Shown piece after piece: positions 13,693-22,155 of a stretch of 31,455 nt of DNA. The notes beneath the pieces are model-generated. The model was not told the DNA's origin. It saw only the letters and a list, made by a program, of their open reading frames with translations, and did no database searches. The stretch's first letter is position 1, and the number at the start of each line of letters is the position of its first letter. The DNA is taken from assembly GCA_947307505.1 (NCBI GenBank), contig CAMZJG010000001.1, forward strand, positions 1 to 31,455, in the 5' to 3' direction. A program made the position numbers and the translations under genes. This stretch comes from an uncultured Clostridia bacterium (GTDB taxonomy: Bacteria; Bacillota_A; Clostridia; Oscillospirales; Oscillospiraceae).

Positions 13693-14727
13693 TTGAGAAT
13701 CAGCCAGAAAGTTACGCGAAAGCTGATCACCCTCGCCCTGATCGTCATCCTTTCGGCCATTTTCGCAGCCACGGCCCCCAGCTTCCTCAAACTCCGCAAC
13801 GTACAGGAGATCCTGCGGGTGGCCGCCTACACCGGCATCATCTGCGTCGGCGTCTCCTTCGTCCTCATCGGGGGCGGCATCGACCTGTCCTCCGGCGGCA
13901 TCATCTGCTTCACCGGCATCATCGCCTGCCGACTGGCCATGCTGGGACTGCCCTGGCCGGTCATCCTGCTGGCAGCCGTGGTGGTGGGAGCCGCCTGCGG
14001 CTTCTTCAACGGCTGGCTCATCACCCACTTTTATCTCAATGATTTCATCACCACCCTGGCAACCGGGTTCGTGTTCTCCGGCTTCGGCCTGCTGGTGATC
14101 GCCAAGGAGCCCAACGGCACCGTCATGAGCCAGACCATCACCAACCGGGGCTTTCTGGTTCTGGGCAAGCACGTCGGCGGCTTCTACTATATCGTCATCG
14201 CCTGGATCCTGCTGACCCTCGTTGCCTGGTTCATTCAGACCCGCACCCGCTACGGCCTGCATACCTGCGCCACCGGCTCCAACTCAAAGAGCTCCGAGAT
14301 GAGCGGCGTGAACGTGAAGCGCATGAAGATCAGCACCTTCACCATCTGCGGCGCCTGCTGCGCCATCGGTGCGGTCTTCACGGTGGCCTATCAGCAGACG
14401 GCCTACCTGAGCCTGGGCAGCGGCATGGGCTTCGACGCCGTGGCTGCCTGCGTGGTGGGCGGCGTCATGCTGGGAGGCGGCAAGGGCGACGCCGTCGGGG
14501 CTTTCCTGGGCGCCGTATTCATGACCCTGGTGACCAACGGCATGCGGAAATACGGCCTGGATACCTCCTGGCAGTATGTGTTTGAAGGTGCCGTTATCCT
14601 CATCGCCATTATGAGCGACGCAGGCTTCGCCGTCATCTCTGCCCGGCGTCTCCGGGCCCTTTCCGAGAAGAACACCAACGAAGAGGCCCTGTTGGAGGCC
14701 CGGGCGAAAGGAGGCAGCGCGCAATGA
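13693..14727 (+). CDS. Ribose-type ABC transporter permease 1
   Basis: This is a 344-residue membrane protein of the RbsC/BPD_transp_2 family with about eight to ten transmembrane segments. It carries the family signature GGIDLSSGGIICFTG near residue 60 and the EAA-like coupling region GSNSKSSEMSGVNVKRMK. It forms the membrane pore with the second permease. I prefer the TTG start at 13693, where AAGGGAG lies eight bases upstream. GTG at 13684 is possible and adds three residues but overlaps that site. The stop overlaps the ATPase start (ATGA), showing tight coupling. Having two different permease genes around the ATPase implies a heterodimeric channel. Confidence 0.92.
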   Translation: MRISQKVTRKLITLALIVILSAIFAATAPSFLKLRNVQEILRVAAYTGIICVGVSFVLIGGGIDLSSGGIICFTGIIACRLAMLGLPWPVILLAAVVVGAACGFFNGWLITHFYLNDFITTLATGFVFSGFGLLVIAKEPNGTVMSQTITNRGFLVLGKHVGGFYYIVIAWILLTLVAWFIQTRTRYGLHTCATGSNSKSSEMSGVNVKRMKISTFTICGACCAIGAVFTVAYQQTAYLSLGSGMGFDAVAACVVGGVMLGGGKGDAVGAFLGAVFMTLVTNGMRKYGLDTSWQYVFEGAVILIAIMSDAGFAVISARRLRALSEKNTNEEALLEARAKGGSAQ

Positions 14728-16232
14728 GCGAAGAACTGATCCTCCGGACGGAAAACATCTGCAAATCCTTCAACGGCATCCAGGTGCTGAAAAATGTGAA
14801 TCTGGAGATCCGGAAGGGCGAGATCCACGCCCTCATGGGAGAAAACGGCGCGGGCAAGAGCACCATCATCAAGATCATAACCGGCGTCTACACCAAGGAC
14901 GACGGGGAGATCTATATCGACGGCCGGCACGTTGTCATCAACAACCGGCACGACGCCGCCGAAGCGGGCGTCTCCGTCATCTACCAGGAGCTGTCTCTGG
15001 TGCCGGAGCTGACCGTTACGGAAAACATCTTCCTGGGCCACGAACTCATGAAGCGGGGCCTTCCCGACCGGAAAGAGATGCGCCGCCAGGTACAGGAGCT
15101 CATCGACCGCTACGGCTTCCTCCTCCATCCCGACGAGGTGGTAGCCTCCATGGGCATGGCCCAGCGGCAGATGACGGAGATCCTGAAAGCCCTCTCCACG
15201 GAAGCCAAGCTCCTCATCATGGACGAGCCCACCACCTCCCTCTCCGCCAGCGAAACGGAGCAGCTCTTCGTCACCATGGAGGGTCTGCGGGAGCGGGGCA
15301 CCAGCATCCTCTATATCTCCCATCGGCTGGAGGAGATCTATCGGGTCACGGACCGGCTCACCATCATGCGCAACGGCGAAGTGGTGGGCGTGGTGGATTC
15401 CAAGACCGTTCAGGCGGACACCGTGACCGCCATGATGATCGGCCATGAACTGGAAAAGACGGCCCAGCGTACCCCCAATGTGAATTATCAGCACTGCATC
15501 GAAGTAAAGGACCTGAGCCTGGGGAACCTGCTCCACGATATCCACTTCAAGGCCTACGGCGGCGAGATCCTGGGCATCGGCGGCCTGGTAGGCTCCGGCA
15601 GAACGGAGCTGGTGAGCTGCATCTACGGCGCCATGAAGAACTACAAGGGCACCATCACCCTGGATGGGAAGCCCGTGAGCCGCTCCGTGGCCAGAAACAT
15701 CCGGGCGGGCTTCGGCATGGTGCCGGAGGACCGCCGCACAGAGGGCTTCTTCCCTCAGCTTTCCATCCTGCGGAACATCGCTATCTCCAGCTACGACCGG
15801 CTCAGTTCCCTTGGCTTTGTCAAGGCCGGAGCAGAGAACAGCCACGCGGAGAAGGCCATCGCCGATTACGACGTGCGTCCCGCCATGAAGAAGCTCCCCC
15901 TGCAGAACCTCTCCGGCGGCAACCAGCAGAAGGTCATCCTGGCCCGCTGGCTCAGCCGGGATGTGGACGTGCTGATCCTGGATGAGCCCACCGTGGGCGT
16001 GGACGTAGGCGTCAAGGCGGAGCTCTATGTATACATGCGCCGCCTGGCCGACAAGGGCGCCATCATCATCATGGTCTCCTCCGACCTGGCCGAACTGACG
16101 GAGGTCTCCGACCGGGTGCTGGTACTCCACGGCGGCACCTTCTTCCAGGAGTTCCGCGATCATCAGGCGACGCAGCAGGCCGTTCTTCTGGCCTCCTCCG
16201 GCGTAGCCGCCAAGGAAGGAGTGGTCCTGTGA
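14724..16232 (+). CDS. Ribose-type ABC transporter ATPase (double ABC domain)
   Basis: This 502-residue protein is two fused ABC domains, as in RbsA/MglA. The first has Walker A GENGAGKST (residues 39-47), Walker B LLIMDEPT and a degenerate signature (VASMGMAQRQM). The second has the family-typical degenerate Walker A (GLVGSGRTE) and an intact LSGGNQQ signature (about residue 397) with Walker B LILDEPTVGVD. The asymmetry, with one site for hydrolysis and one regulatory, is normal for the family. It couples ATP use to import on the cytoplasmic face. Its stop overlaps the next permease start (GTGA). Confidence 0.95.
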   Translation: MSEELILRTENICKSFNGIQVLKNVNLEIRKGEIHALMGENGAGKSTIIKIITGVYTKDDGEIYIDGRHVVINNRHDAAEAGVSVIYQELSLVPELTVTENIFLGHELMKRGLPDRKEMRRQVQELIDRYGFLLHPDEVVASMGMAQRQMTEILKALSTEAKLLIMDEPTTSLSASETEQLFVTMEGLRERGTSILYISHRLEEIYRVTDRLTIMRNGEVVGVVDSKTVQADTVTAMMIGHELEKTAQRTPNVNYQHCIEVKDLSLGNLLHDIHFKAYGGEILGIGGLVGSGRTELVSCIYGAMKNYKGTITLDGKPVSRSVARNIRAGFGMVPEDRRTEGFFPQLSILRNIAISSYDRLSSLGFVKAGAENSHAEKAIADYDVRPAMKKLPLQNLSGGNQQKVILARWLSRDVDVLILDEPTVGVDVGVKAELYVYMRRLADKGAIIIMVSSDLAELTEVSDRVLVLHGGTFFQEFRDHQATQQAVLLASSGVAAKEGVVL

Positions 16233-17245
16233 AAAACCGGAATCTGTTTGCCAACGTGTGGGCTCAGCGGGCCCTGATCCTGGCGGTGCTGCTCATCATC
16301 ATGCTTATCGGCAACCGCAGCTTCTTCTCCCTGGGCAACCTGCGCACCATCCTCATGTCCATCGCCATCTACGGAACCATGTGCTGCGGCATGCTCCTGT
16401 GCATGCTCACCGGCGGCATCGACCTGGCCATGGGCTCCACCGCTGCCTTTACCAGCGTGGTCTGCCTCTGGTACTATAACGGCCACGGCATGACGGACGG
16501 AGCCTTCGTGGTGGGCCTGATCCTGGCCATTGCCTGCGCCGTGGCGGTGGGGATCCTGCACGGCATCTGTGACGCCTATCTGATGCTCCCCTCCTTTGTG
16601 GTCACTCTGGCCACCAGCAAGCTGCTCTACGGTCTGGCCTCCGCCCTGCTGAAGGGCTCCTTCATCCATCTGACCAATACGGAGGGCTTCTTCTACAAGA
16701 TCGCCAATACCAAGCTCTTCGGAGCCATCCCCATGCCTATCGTCATCTTCCTGGCGGCAGCCCTCATCGTGGGACTCATCCTGGCGCTGACGGTCTTCGG
16801 ACGCCGGGTCTACGCCGTGGGCGCCAATCGGGCCGCGGCGGAGCTGGTGGGCATCAAATCCCGCTCCTTCCGGGTGGGCTGCTACGTGATCTGCTCTCTG
16901 TCCGCCTGCCTGGGCGGCATCGTCCTCACCAGCATGAACTATATCACCTCCGCCACCACCGCTCAGGGATACGAAATGATGATCATGCTGGCCCTGGTGG
17001 TGGGCGGCGCCGATATCATGGGCGGCTACGGTGATATCGCCGGTGCAGTCTTCGGCGCGCTGCTGGCAGGCATCGTGGAAAACATGATCGTCATGCTGAA
17101 CATCAACACCAATTATTCCAAAGCGGTACAGGGCGTGATCATCGTTCTGGCGGTGGCCTTCAACGTCTACAACAACCGCAAGTCCGCCGGTCTCATCGCC
17201 CCCCGCAGGAAACGGACGGAGGCCGCTCCGAAGAAAGAGGCGTAA
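16229..17245 (+). CDS. Ribose-type ABC transporter permease 2
   Basis: This 338-residue multi-span membrane protein starts at GTG 16229, overlapping the ATPase stop by four bases. The BPD_transp_2 signature appears as GGIDLAMGSTAAFTS, and the coupling region as GANRAAAELVGIKSRSFRV. It differs clearly from permease 1, so the pair is not a recent tandem duplication. It ends in a short basic tail (RRKRTEAAPKKEA). Three bases separate it from the activase gene. Confidence 0.92.
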   Translation: MKNRNLFANVWAQRALILAVLLIIMLIGNRSFFSLGNLRTILMSIAIYGTMCCGMLLCMLTGGIDLAMGSTAAFTSVVCLWYYNGHGMTDGAFVVGLILAIACAVAVGILHGICDAYLMLPSFVVTLATSKLLYGLASALLKGSFIHLTNTEGFFYKIANTKLFGAIPMPIVIFLAAALIVGLILALTVFGRRVYAVGANRAAAELVGIKSRSFRVGCYVICSLSACLGGIVLTSMNYITSATTAQGYEMMIMLALVVGGADIMGGYGDIAGAVFGALLAGIVENMIVMLNINTNYSKAVQGVIIVLAVAFNVYNNRKSAGLIAPRRKRTEAAPKKEA

Positions 17246-17248
17246 AGC

Positions 17249-18157
17249 ATGAGCGCAACCGCACTGATCGCCAACATCCAGGGCTACTCCATCCACGATG
17301 GGCCGGGCATCCGCACGGTGGTCTTCCTCAAGGGCTGCCCCCTGCGCTGCCGCTGGTGCGCGAATCCGGAAAACCTGCAGGACAAGGTCCGCACGGGGTT
17401 CCTGGCAAACCTCTGCCAGCACTGCGGCCGCTGCGCCAAGGCCTGCCCCCGGGGGGCCATCCTCCCCGATCCGGACAAGCGCATCGACCGCAGCCGCTGC
17501 GACGAATGCTGCCAATGCGTGGAAGCCTGCTTCTACGGAGCCCTGGTGCGCTACGGGGAACCCAAAACCGCGGAGGAGACTTTCGACAAGGTCCGGCGGG
17601 ACAAAATGTTCTACGATACCTCCGGCGGCGGGGTCACCGTTTCCGGCGGCGAGCCCCTGACCCATGCGGATTTCGTAGCGGAGCTCTTTGCTCTCTGCCG
17701 GGGAGACGGGATCAACACCTGCGTGGAGACCTGCGGCTGCGTGCCCCGCAGCGCCTTTGAAAAGGTACTGCCCCTGACGGACACCTTCTACTTTGACCTG
17801 AAGCTCATGGACAGCGAAAAGCATCGGGAGTATACGGGCCAGGGGAACGAAGAGATCCTGGAAAACGCCCGGTTCCTGGCCGGGAGCGGAGCCAGTCTGC
17901 TCTTCCGCCAGCCCCTGATCCCCGGCGTGAACAGTCCGGAGGAGAACGTGCGGGCCACAGCGGAGTTCATCCGCAGTCTGGGCCGTCCGGAACTGCAGCT
18001 CCAGCTCATACCCTATCACCGCATGGGCACCTCCAAATACGCCGCCCTGGACATCCCCTATACCCTGGAGGACATGAAGCCCATGACCGGCGAGGAGGTG
18101 GAGGCCGTCCGGGCTCTCTACGAATCCTGCGGCGTCACCTGCACCGTATCCAAATAA
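17249..18157 (+). CDS. Glycyl-radical-enzyme activating enzyme (radical SAM)
   Basis: This 302-residue enzyme makes the protein-bound glycyl radical on GREs using S-adenosylmethionine. The radical SAM cluster ligands are Cys30, Cys34 and Cys37 (CPLRCRWC), after the typical IHDGPGIRTVVFLKGC. Two ferredoxin-type [4Fe-4S] motifs follow: Cys56/59/62/66 and Cys84/87/90/94. These mark the activases of the dehydratase/decarboxylase-type GREs as opposed to PFL activase. The SAM-binding TVSGGEPL segment is present. It is the last gene of the GRE2 operon and the only activase here, so it probably serves both GRE1 and GRE2. It needs a reductant such as flavodoxin encoded elsewhere. Confidence 0.95.
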   Translation: MSATALIANIQGYSIHDGPGIRTVVFLKGCPLRCRWCANPENLQDKVRTGFLANLCQHCGRCAKACPRGAILPDPDKRIDRSRCDECCQCVEACFYGALVRYGEPKTAEETFDKVRRDKMFYDTSGGGVTVSGGEPLTHADFVAELFALCRGDGINTCVETCGCVPRSAFEKVLPLTDTFYFDLKLMDSEKHREYTGQGNEEILENARFLAGSGASLLFRQPLIPGVNSPEENVRATAEFIRSLGRPELQLQLIPYHRMGTSKYAALDIPYTLEDMKPMTGEEVEAVRALYESCGVTCTVSK

Positions 18158-18174
18158 CCGCGTCTCTCAGTGAT

Positions 18175-18210
18175 GATCCGAAAGTCTTTCCCGGCTTTCG
18201 GATCTTTTTT
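18175..18210 (+). terminator. Rho-independent terminator of the GRE2 operon
   Basis: A perfect 10-bp stem (GATCCGAAAG, 18175-18184, with CTTTCGGATC, 18195-18204) is followed by six T. It closes the operon 17 bases after the activase. Confidence 0.93.
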
Positions 18211-18232
18211 GTCCGCCGCGGCAAAATCATAC

Positions 18233-18266
18233 TGTCAGTATTAAAATATACATCTTGTCAGTATTA
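18233..18266. promoter_or_regulatory. Direct repeat TGTCAGTATTA, candidate activator/operator
   Basis: The 11-mer TGTCAGTATTA occurs at 18233-18243 and 18256-18266, 23 bases apart (about two helical turns). It lies just upstream of a TACAAT -10 (18298-18303) that lacks a good -35. This layout suits a dimeric regulator, probably the XRE protein encoded next. Confidence 0.45.
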
Positions 18267-18336
18267 TCAGTCTCTTCCCTTTCCCCGGCCCGTCTGCTAC
18301 AATGGCCCCGTTGATGACCGAAAAGGAGGTCCGGGC

Positions 18337-19410
18337 ATGGAACTCGACCTTGGCAGCAATATCCGCGCCCTGCGGAAAGAGCGTCGGCTGACCCAGGAGC
18401 AGCTGGCGGAAGTGCTGGGGGTCACGGCGGGAGCCGTGTACAAATGGGAGTCCGGCATGAGCGTGCCGGAGCTGAACCTGATCGTGGAGCTGGCGGACTT
18501 TTTCGACACCTCCGTAGACGCCCTGCTGGGCTGCCGGATGAAGGACAACCGCCAGGAAGCCGTTACGGAGCGTCTGAACGCCTATTGCCGCAGCCTGGAC
18601 CCGACGGCCCTGCAGGAAGCGGAAAAAGCCCTGAAAAAGTATCCCCAGTCCTTTAAGATCGTCCTTTCCTGCGCCGGGGTGTACCTGATCTTCGCTGCGG
18701 GAGATCATGATCCGGCCAAGGCCCGTCGGGCTCTGGAGCTGCTGGAAAGGAGTCTGGTGCTCCTGCCCCAGAACGACGATCCCTCCATTGGAGAACACGT
18801 CCTCTTCGGGAATATGGCTTACGCCCACGCGCTGCAGGGGGACTGGGAAACAGGGATCGAGCTGATGAAGCGGCATAACGTTGGCGGCATCTTCAACGAC
18901 CAGATCGGGGTGAACATGGCTCTCTACCTGAATCGTCCCGAGGAGGCGGCGCCGTATCTTTCCGAGGCGCTGCTCAACGCCGTCTTTTCTCTGGTGAACA
19001 CGGTGACCGGGTACGTCTTCGTCTTCTCCGCCAGAAGGGATTATGTCTCCGCCCGGGACATTGTCCAATGGAGCCGGGATCTGCTTCTGGGCCTGAAAAA
19101 GACGGACGACCCCGACTTTCTGGACAAGACCTTCGCGCTGTTCCGGGTCCTCATGGCCCACGCTCAGCTGAAATGCGGCGATCCGGAGGAGGCCAGGCGG
19201 GAGCTTAAAGAGGCCGCCGCGCTCGTCCGGCGCTTTGACGCGGCCCCGGATTACAGCGTGAGAAACACCCGGTTCGCCTCCGCGGAGGCGGGCGCCAACG
19301 CCCACGACGGGCTGGGCGCTACGGCGCGGGAAAGCGCGGAAACACTGATCCGGTATCTGAAAAACGAGGCGCTGACCGCCCTGTGGAAGGAGTGCAGAGA
19401 GCATGCCTGA
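18337..19410 (+). CDS. XRE-family regulator with helical-repeat C-terminal domain
   Basis: This 357-residue protein has an N-terminal Cro/CI helix-turn-helix (about residues 7-60; RRLTQEQLAEVLGVTAGAV with KWESG after it, the hallmark of the family). It is joined to a long alpha-helical domain (residues 75-355) that looks like TPR-type repeats and could bind a peptide or partner. An AAAGGAGG site precedes the ATG. The MFS gene starts inside its last codons, so the two are co-expressed. The regulator probably controls the exporter in response to a ligand sensed by the C-terminal domain; this is inference. Confidence 0.88.
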   Translation: MELDLGSNIRALRKERRLTQEQLAEVLGVTAGAVYKWESGMSVPELNLIVELADFFDTSVDALLGCRMKDNRQEAVTERLNAYCRSLDPTALQEAEKALKKYPQSFKIVLSCAGVYLIFAAGDHDPAKARRALELLERSLVLLPQNDDPSIGEHVLFGNMAYAHALQGDWETGIELMKRHNVGGIFNDQIGVNMALYLNRPEEAAPYLSEALLNAVFSLVNTVTGYVFVFSARRDYVSARDIVQWSRDLLLGLKKTDDPDFLDKTFALFRVLMAHAQLKCGDPEEARRELKEAAALVRRFDAAPDYSVRNTRFASAEAGANAHDGLGATARESAETLIRYLKNEALTALWKECREHA

Positions 19411-20707
19411 GGAAACCGCAAAAAGCGAAAACGTCTTCAGGAGCCGGAATTTCCGGCTGGTGTTCCTGGGGGCCCTGGTCTCGGAGCTGGGATCCCTGCT
19501 GTACAGCTTCGCCGTGAGCTTTTACATCCTGGAGATCAGCGGGAACAACGCCTTCCTCCAGGGGCTGTATCTCGCCCTCTGCGGCGGGATCTGCCTGGTG
19601 CTCACCCCCCTGGGGGGCGTGCTGGGGGACCGTTGGAACAAGGCCAGGATCATGTTCGTCTGCGATTACCTGAAGGGCGGGATCATCCTTCTCGCCACCC
19701 TGTTCATGGTCCTGTTCCGCAGCTCCGGGCCCCAGATCGTCATTCTCTTCGTCACCGGAATGCTGGGGAACGGCATCAGCGGCATCTTCTCCCCTGCCTC
19801 TTCCGCCCTGCTCCCCCATATCGTGGAACCGGACCGGCTCCAGCAGGCCAACTCCTATTTCACCATGAAGAGCTCCTTCCAGGCCATCCTGGGGGTGGTG
19901 CTGGCGGGCATCCTCTATGCATCGGTATCCATCTACGTTCTTTTCCTCCTGGTAGGGATATGCTACGTCCTCTCCGGCGTTTCGGAGATGTTCATCCGCT
20001 ATGAACACGCGGCCCCCGGGGAAACGCTCACCCTGCGCCTGGTTCTGGGGGACATGGGGGACGGGTTACGGTATCTGCGGACCCAGAAGGCCATCATGGC
20101 TCTGCTGGCCGCCATCCTCTTCATCAATTTCTTCATTGAGCCCATCACCGGGAACTTTGTCCCCTACTTCGTGAAAACGGACCTTGCCGGAGCGCCGGGA
20201 TACCTTTTCTCCCGGCTGCTGACGCCGGAGCTCTGGTCCTCCCTATTCAGCGTGCTCATGGGGATCAGCACCCTGGCTGGTGCGGTCCTCCTCAGCGCCC
20301 GGCCCCAGGCGGAGAAATGCGGCCGGACGGTATCCTTTCTGCTCTGCGGCATGGCGGCGACCATCGTCGCCCTCACTCTGGGATATTGGCTCCTGGTGGA
20401 CCGGGGGGGATCCCTGAACGGCTTTCTGCTCCTGTTCTGTGCGGGCTGTCTCCTCTCCGGCTTTCTGGTCACCTGCGTCAACATCCCCATCAGCACCGTC
20501 CTCATGCGGGTGGTAGACCGGGATAAGCTGAGCAAGGTCTCCAGCATCGTCAGCATCCTCTCCCAGGGGCTCGTCCCCATCGCCGCCGTGTTGGCAGGGA
20601 TCGTGATCCAGTACTGGGGCTGCACGCTCCTGCTGGTCGTCTGCTCCGCAGGCTTCGCCGCCGCGGCCCTGTTCCTGCTCTTCAACCGGAACGTCAGGGA
20701 AATCTGA
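19403..20707 (+). CDS. MFS efflux transporter (MFS_3, macrolide-efflux-like)
   Basis: This 434-residue protein has about 12 transmembrane helices. The N-terminal stretch RSRNFRLVFLGALVSELGS and the A-motif region GGVLGDRWNKARIM match the MFS_3/Mef-type efflux subfamily of Bacillota. These use the proton gradient to export drugs or metabolites; the substrate is not predictable. It overlaps the XRE regulator by eight bases. There is no terminator hairpin right after it. The next unit has its own promoter. Confidence 0.88.
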   Translation: MPEETAKSENVFRSRNFRLVFLGALVSELGSLLYSFAVSFYILEISGNNAFLQGLYLALCGGICLVLTPLGGVLGDRWNKARIMFVCDYLKGGIILLATLFMVLFRSSGPQIVILFVTGMLGNGISGIFSPASSALLPHIVEPDRLQQANSYFTMKSSFQAILGVVLAGILYASVSIYVLFLLVGICYVLSGVSEMFIRYEHAAPGETLTLRLVLGDMGDGLRYLRTQKAIMALLAAILFINFFIEPITGNFVPYFVKTDLAGAPGYLFSRLLTPELWSSLFSVLMGISTLAGAVLLSARPQAEKCGRTVSFLLCGMAATIVALTLGYWLLVDRGGSLNGFLLLFCAGCLLSGFLVTCVNIPISTVLMRVVDRDKLSKVSSIVSILSQGLVPIAAVLAGIVIQYWGCTLLLVVCSAGFAAAALFLLFNRNVREI

Positions 20708-20717
20708 ATACCCAGGC

Positions 20718-20746
20718 TTGTGCATGCGGGGCGAGGCTGATAGAAT
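20718..20746 (+). promoter_or_regulatory. Promoter for the DUF4298 gene
   Basis: TTGTGC (20718-20723), 17 bases, TAGAAT (20741-20746), 23 bases ahead of the start codon. Confidence 0.55.
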
Positions 20747-20769
20747 GAAGCACGAATGGAGGGAATAGA

Positions 20770-21093
20770 ATGGACGATATGGAAAAAACGGAACAGCTCC
20801 GGCGGATCGAAGGGATGGAGGAGAAGCTGAACCGCTCTCTGGCCGCAGTCCGGTCGCTGGAGATGGCCATGGAGGCGTATGAAAAGGCCCTGGAGGATAT
20901 CCGGATCCTGGAGGAATACTTGTCCAGTCCGGAATGGCGGGCGGACTTTGAGGCGGACGAGGCGGGCCTGCTCCCGCCGGAGCTCCGGCGGGGCGTACTT
21001 TCCGAGGACGGCATCTATCATCTGCTGGAAGAGAACGGCGAGGTCCGGAACACGCTCCTGGAACTGGCGGAAAGCCTGGAGTGTCCCTTCTGA
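20770..21093 (+). CDS. DUF4298 domain-containing protein
   Basis: This 107-residue cytoplasmic protein is mostly helical with a coiled-coil-like start (residues 5-50). It has the family's conserved centre, YLSSPEWRADFEADEAG...LLPPELRRGVLSEDGIY written in parts, at about residues 55-90. DUF4298 proteins are widespread in Bacillota and have no known function. A GGAGGGAAT site precedes the ATG. It sits alone under its own promoter. Confidence 0.88.
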   Translation: MDDMEKTEQLRRIEGMEEKLNRSLAAVRSLEMAMEAYEKALEDIRILEEYLSSPEWRADFEADEAGLLPPELRRGVLSEDGIYHLLEENGEVRNTLLELAESLECPF

Positions 21094-21147
21094 TCGCCTT
21101 GCCATTCATGGATTGACAACAATCCGGTGCCGATGAAGGAGGATCCC

Positions 21148-21993
21148 ATGAAAGACAGACTGAAATGCAGCGGGGAATTGGTCACGGTAAACGGTCATAA
21201 GATCCACGTATACAGAGAAGGCAGCGAAGACGCCCCCGCGATCCTGTTGATGTCCGGCCATTGCACGATTGCGCCGGTCTATGATTTCAAAGTTCTTTAT
21301 GAAAAACTGCTGCCGAGTTTCCGGGTGATCGTGGTTGAAAAATTCGGCTATGGTTATTCGGATCTTTTTCAATCCTCCTGTGATATCGATACGCTCGTTT
21401 CCGTGCAGAGACAGGCATTGGCTGCGCTGGGAGAAACAGGACCCTATATCCTGGCCCCGCATTCCATGTCCGGATTGGAGGCGATCCGATGGAAGCAACT
21501 GTTTCCCGACGAGGTTTCTGCCATCGTCGGGATCGACATGGCGACCCCGTTCTCCTTCAGCTGCTGGACAGAAGAGCAGGTCAAAAAAACCGTACGGCTG
21601 ATGAAAGTCTTGAGAGGGCTCAAACTGGGGAGCCTTCTGACTTCCGTCAGCGGTCTTTCTCTGACAGAAGAAGAAATGAGACAGCATAAGCTGTTGAAAA
21701 AAAGAAACGCCTTTAACCCCTGCTGCATCAACGAAGCAAGGGAAGCTTTGAACAATTCCAGAACCGTGAGCGATGCGGGGAGCATTGAATGCCCGACTTT
21801 ATTGTTTTCCTCCAACGGCGAGGGTCAGGAGAAGGATTGGATCGAGTATCAGAAAGAATTTGCCCGATGTATGGGCGCAAAGCTGATCTTCTACGATTGC
21901 GGGCATTATATCCATCACTTTAAAAGCGACGAAATGAGCAGGGAGATCGCTGGATTCATCCGGGAGAGCCGGGCCGGCTCCGCGGGCGGATGA
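21148..21993 (+). CDS. Alpha/beta-fold hydrolase
   Basis: This 281-residue protein has the alpha/beta hydrolase fold. An early strand-turn, ILLMSGHC (oxyanion region), is followed by VEKFGYGYSD and a nucleophile elbow His105-Ser106-Met-Ser-Gly, where most relatives have Gly-His-Ser-Met-Gly. The catalytic His is probably in DCGHYIHHF near the C terminus. It is cytoplasmic with no signal peptide. The substrate is unknown. I chose ATG 21148 because AAGGAGG ends five bases before it; the longer GTG start at 21127 would place that site inside the gene. The coding sequence is visibly richer in AAA, GAA and TTT codons than its neighbours, suggesting later arrival. Confidence 0.85.
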   Translation: MKDRLKCSGELVTVNGHKIHVYREGSEDAPAILLMSGHCTIAPVYDFKVLYEKLLPSFRVIVVEKFGYGYSDLFQSSCDIDTLVSVQRQALAALGETGPYILAPHSMSGLEAIRWKQLFPDEVSAIVGIDMATPFSFSCWTEEQVKKTVRLMKVLRGLKLGSLLTSVSGLSLTEEEMRQHKLLKKRNAFNPCCINEAREALNNSRTVSDAGSIECPTLLFSSNGEGQEKDWIEYQKEFARCMGAKLIFYDCGHYIHHFKSDEMSREIAGFIRESRAGSAGG

Positions 21994-22094
21994 AGTATGG
22001 AAAGCCGGAAGCCATCTGACATGCTCCCGCATATCTTTCCGCTGAAAAAGGGACAGCGGGCGGAACGGCAGCCAGGATCCCCCGTACGCATAGC

Positions 22095-22123
22095 TTGTGT
22101 TCGGAAGCCTGGACTGGTATAAT
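22095..22123 (+). promoter_or_regulatory. Strong sigma-A promoter for the LURP-one gene
   Basis: TTGTGT (22095-22100), a 17-base spacer, and a perfect TATAAT (22118-22123), followed by an AT-rich leader. Confidence 0.75.
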
Positions 22124-22155
22124 ACGTAAAATTATAAGCGCAGGGGGTTGGATCA

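Noticed and set aside
9841..14262. A 1473-codon open frame antisense to GRE2, the binding protein and permease 1
   Set aside because: It is a by-product of strong G/C bias at third codon positions in the real genes opposite. The translation is Gly/Val/Asp/His-rich low-complexity sequence with no family motif, and it spans the operon promoter.
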